DNA from: Undaria pinnatifida
Lineage: Eukaryota; Sar; Phaeophyceae; Laminariales; Alariaceae
Assembly (NCBI GenBank): GCA_012845835.1
Contig: JABAKD010000005.1
Span: 1,027,075-1,091,074 of the forward strand
Direction: 5' to 3'
DNA length: 64,000 bases
Below the pieces are notes generated by a model, which was not told the DNA's origin, made no database searches, and saw nothing but the letters and a program-made list of their open reading frames with translations. The position numbers were made by a program, and so were the translations under genes. Below are positions 51,301 to 54,300 of this stretch, one piece after another (the stretch's first letter is position 1; each line of letters begins with the position of its first letter).

Positions 51301-54300
51301 TCTCCATCTACTGGAAACCCCGCGGATTGGGTACCGTTGTTGTCGGACGCTCTACTCGCGGTGCGTATGGCCTCGCTTGAACATGTGGCGATGTGGGCGA
51401 ACGCGTGCGATCCCGGGACAGTTGAGTCGGCGTGCAATGCACATGGTTCGGCTTTGGCAGCAGCAAGAACTGCGCCGGGGTGCAACCACACACATATGCC
51501 TGGGGTAGTAACAGCAGTAGGTGAGCCAGCGTGCAACCCACACGCATCGGCTGTACCTGCGGCAGGAGCTGAGCCAGCGTGCAGCACACAAGCATCGGCT
51601 GTAGCAGCAGCAGACGCTGAGTCAGCGTGCAGCACACAGGCGTCGGCTGTATCAGGACAAGCTGAATCAGCGTCCAACACACACGCGTCGGCTGTAGCAG
51701 CAGGAGGAGCTGAGTCAACGTGCAGCGCACGAGTATCGACTGTAGCAGGAGGAGCTGAATCAGCGTCCAACACACACGTGTCGACTGTACCAGCAGAAGA
51801 AGCAGCAGCAGTTTCCAGCGTCGAGGGGGCGGGTGATGACGGCATCGGTGCCATTTGGGCAGGGCTACACAGGACGTCGGGGCTGGGACTATCCCCACTG
51901 ATGCTGCTAACGGCCACCTTGTGCCCGTTCGATAATACACCACAGTTCGATACTAACCAAAATTACGGAGAAGGTCAAAATTTTACCCCTGAAGGCAGCA
52001 AAGGTGTCAACAATGCCCCACCTGTTGGCGTCGCCTGCTCCGCGTCAAGCTTAGCGCGAACACTGCTACGGCTTCTTTCATCTCAGTTTCTCGGAAACCT
52101 GTTCTCCCATCTGTCGAAGCGATGCCAGACCGCGGCCACTGCCAAAAGAAAGTCCGAGGCTGGGAGCGACGACCACCACCTAGATAGGCACGAGATCGAT
52201 GCCACAGGAAACAGTGAGGCCGGGAGGTCCGGTGATTATCCAGATGGCCGCAAGATCGGTGCGACCGAGGTGGAATTTTCTGATCTTCCAGGGCACCCAG
52301 CCTTGGACGAGTTCTCGCGCCTCGACGGGGAGACGGTCAAGAGTGAAGCGCGCGGGGTGATCGCGTTGTTGGACGCTAGGGATACAGGGGCATTGCCTCC
52401 TGCTGCGCTTATGGCTGCTTTGCAGTGCGGGAAAGCGGGGTTCCGCCTGGAGTCTCGTCAGGCGCAGGTTGTGCTTCATCTTGCCGGTGGGTTCTGCGCC
52501 TCCCCTTTATGAGCGACATCTCATGCTTGAAAGGAACTTTGAAACGCATGCTTCCGGCGGTCAGTATTGTTTTTCTTGCATAGAATGGCTACAAATGGCT
52601 TCTATCTGACAATACCCAGCATGAGCCTCAACATCGAGCACTCGTGAATACATTCCTAGAGACGAGAAAAACAGGAGACGCCCAGAAACGAAGGCTGACT
52701 CACTTCCCTACCTACTTCCGGTTCTCTTTCAGGGTGCCTTGGTGAGCGTGCTGGCCAATCTAGGCCTTCTAAAGCAGATGTCCACACTGCGGTTATCGAA
52801 CGAGAAGGTGCATACTGCTACCTCGGGCACCCACCAAAAACCCACTCAGCGAGTTACGCGTGCCTGATGGACAAACTCCCCGGTCTGCTAAGGTTGGTTC
52901 AAGCTGCTCATCGGGTAGGGCAAACGTCTGAGACAAATTTAAGGAGCAAGCCTCGATACTTGGGATGGGACGCGCTGGAGATGGCACGAAAAAACAGGCT
53001 TCGATTGGCGGTGGAAAGCTCAATGGCCACGTTTGCGACGGCACTCGAAGCCGTAAACCAGCGAATGGGTGAGCTAGAAGATTATGACGGTCGTTTGGTG
53101 TTCTGTGATTCGACACCAAGGCTTCACGCTGTCGGGTGGAAATTCACTATATAACAGGTAGCAGTTGATATCGCTTGGGCACCATCTAACACCACGAATG
53201 ATTCGGAAAACCTAGGAACCTTAACGTAACTCGTCTCTTAAAGTCAAACATGTGTCAAGTGGCCGTTCGCACGCGTACGACGTTCCCTTTTTCAACGCCC
53301 AGAACCCAGGATTCTTCCCACCGCAGCATATGTCGCAGTCCTGTAAAGCTCCAATCACCTATTTTCCCTGAGACACCGCCCCCCCCCCCCCCCCCCCCCG
53401 CCCGCCCTCCAACCTCTATTGCCCCCGGCTACCCAAAACTCCCCTGTGACAGCCTACGGACGGCTCGAAAGACGGTCCTTGACACTGGAACAACGCCGAC
53501 TCGAAGCAGCGCGTCTTTTGTCTGCACAAGCTCACCAGAACGCTTCCACTGCCCAAAATTCACGTTCGAGGGAAAACAATCGCCGAACAGAGCTTAGAGA
53601 AAAGTTCACCGCTGCTAATTTGGAGCGAGTCCTATCCGTGAGTGCTAGTAGTCCGCCAATAGTGGCGGCGACTGCTGCTAGGATATCGGCGACGACTGAA
53701 CTGTGGGACGCGGGAGGGCGGGCTATGGTGCAGGTGGGTGGGACGGGGGGAGGTGGAGGGGGGTGGAGGGCCGCCAAACGTTCGAGATAGAATATCTGGA
53801 GAGTATTTTTCATTTTTCGTTTGTATCTGGTTATGCTGACTGTGAGAGAACTATGGTTTATATCAAGAATGATTATATCACTATTTCCGGGAATGTTATT
53901 GACTGACCGACTTTCAAGTCCGGTCCAGATTTTGAGCTTTAAAGTTTTGACAAGGTCAGATTTTTTTTGTAGTTGGGTGAGCTTGCGTCCAAAAATTGAA
54001 GGGAACGCCAACCGAATGTTGTAGTCTGGCGCCGCGAAGAGATGCGCCGATTGTGCTGCACTGGGCGCCGGACCCAAGCGTCCGAGCCCACGGTGGCGGC
54101 CTCTAGTCTGGCAGAAAAGGAGCGCGCCGAGTGCACTCAATCTGTCTTGGAAGAGTGCATTTTGACGCAATGAAGCGTCCAAGCCCAACACGCTGATTGA
54201 TCAACTGCTGCTGTCGTGTACGAGTACGTATCGAATGAATGGCGCGCGCTGAGAGCGCTTTTCTTGGGCGCTAGATGCGAGTTCGCGCCAGCCGACTGCA

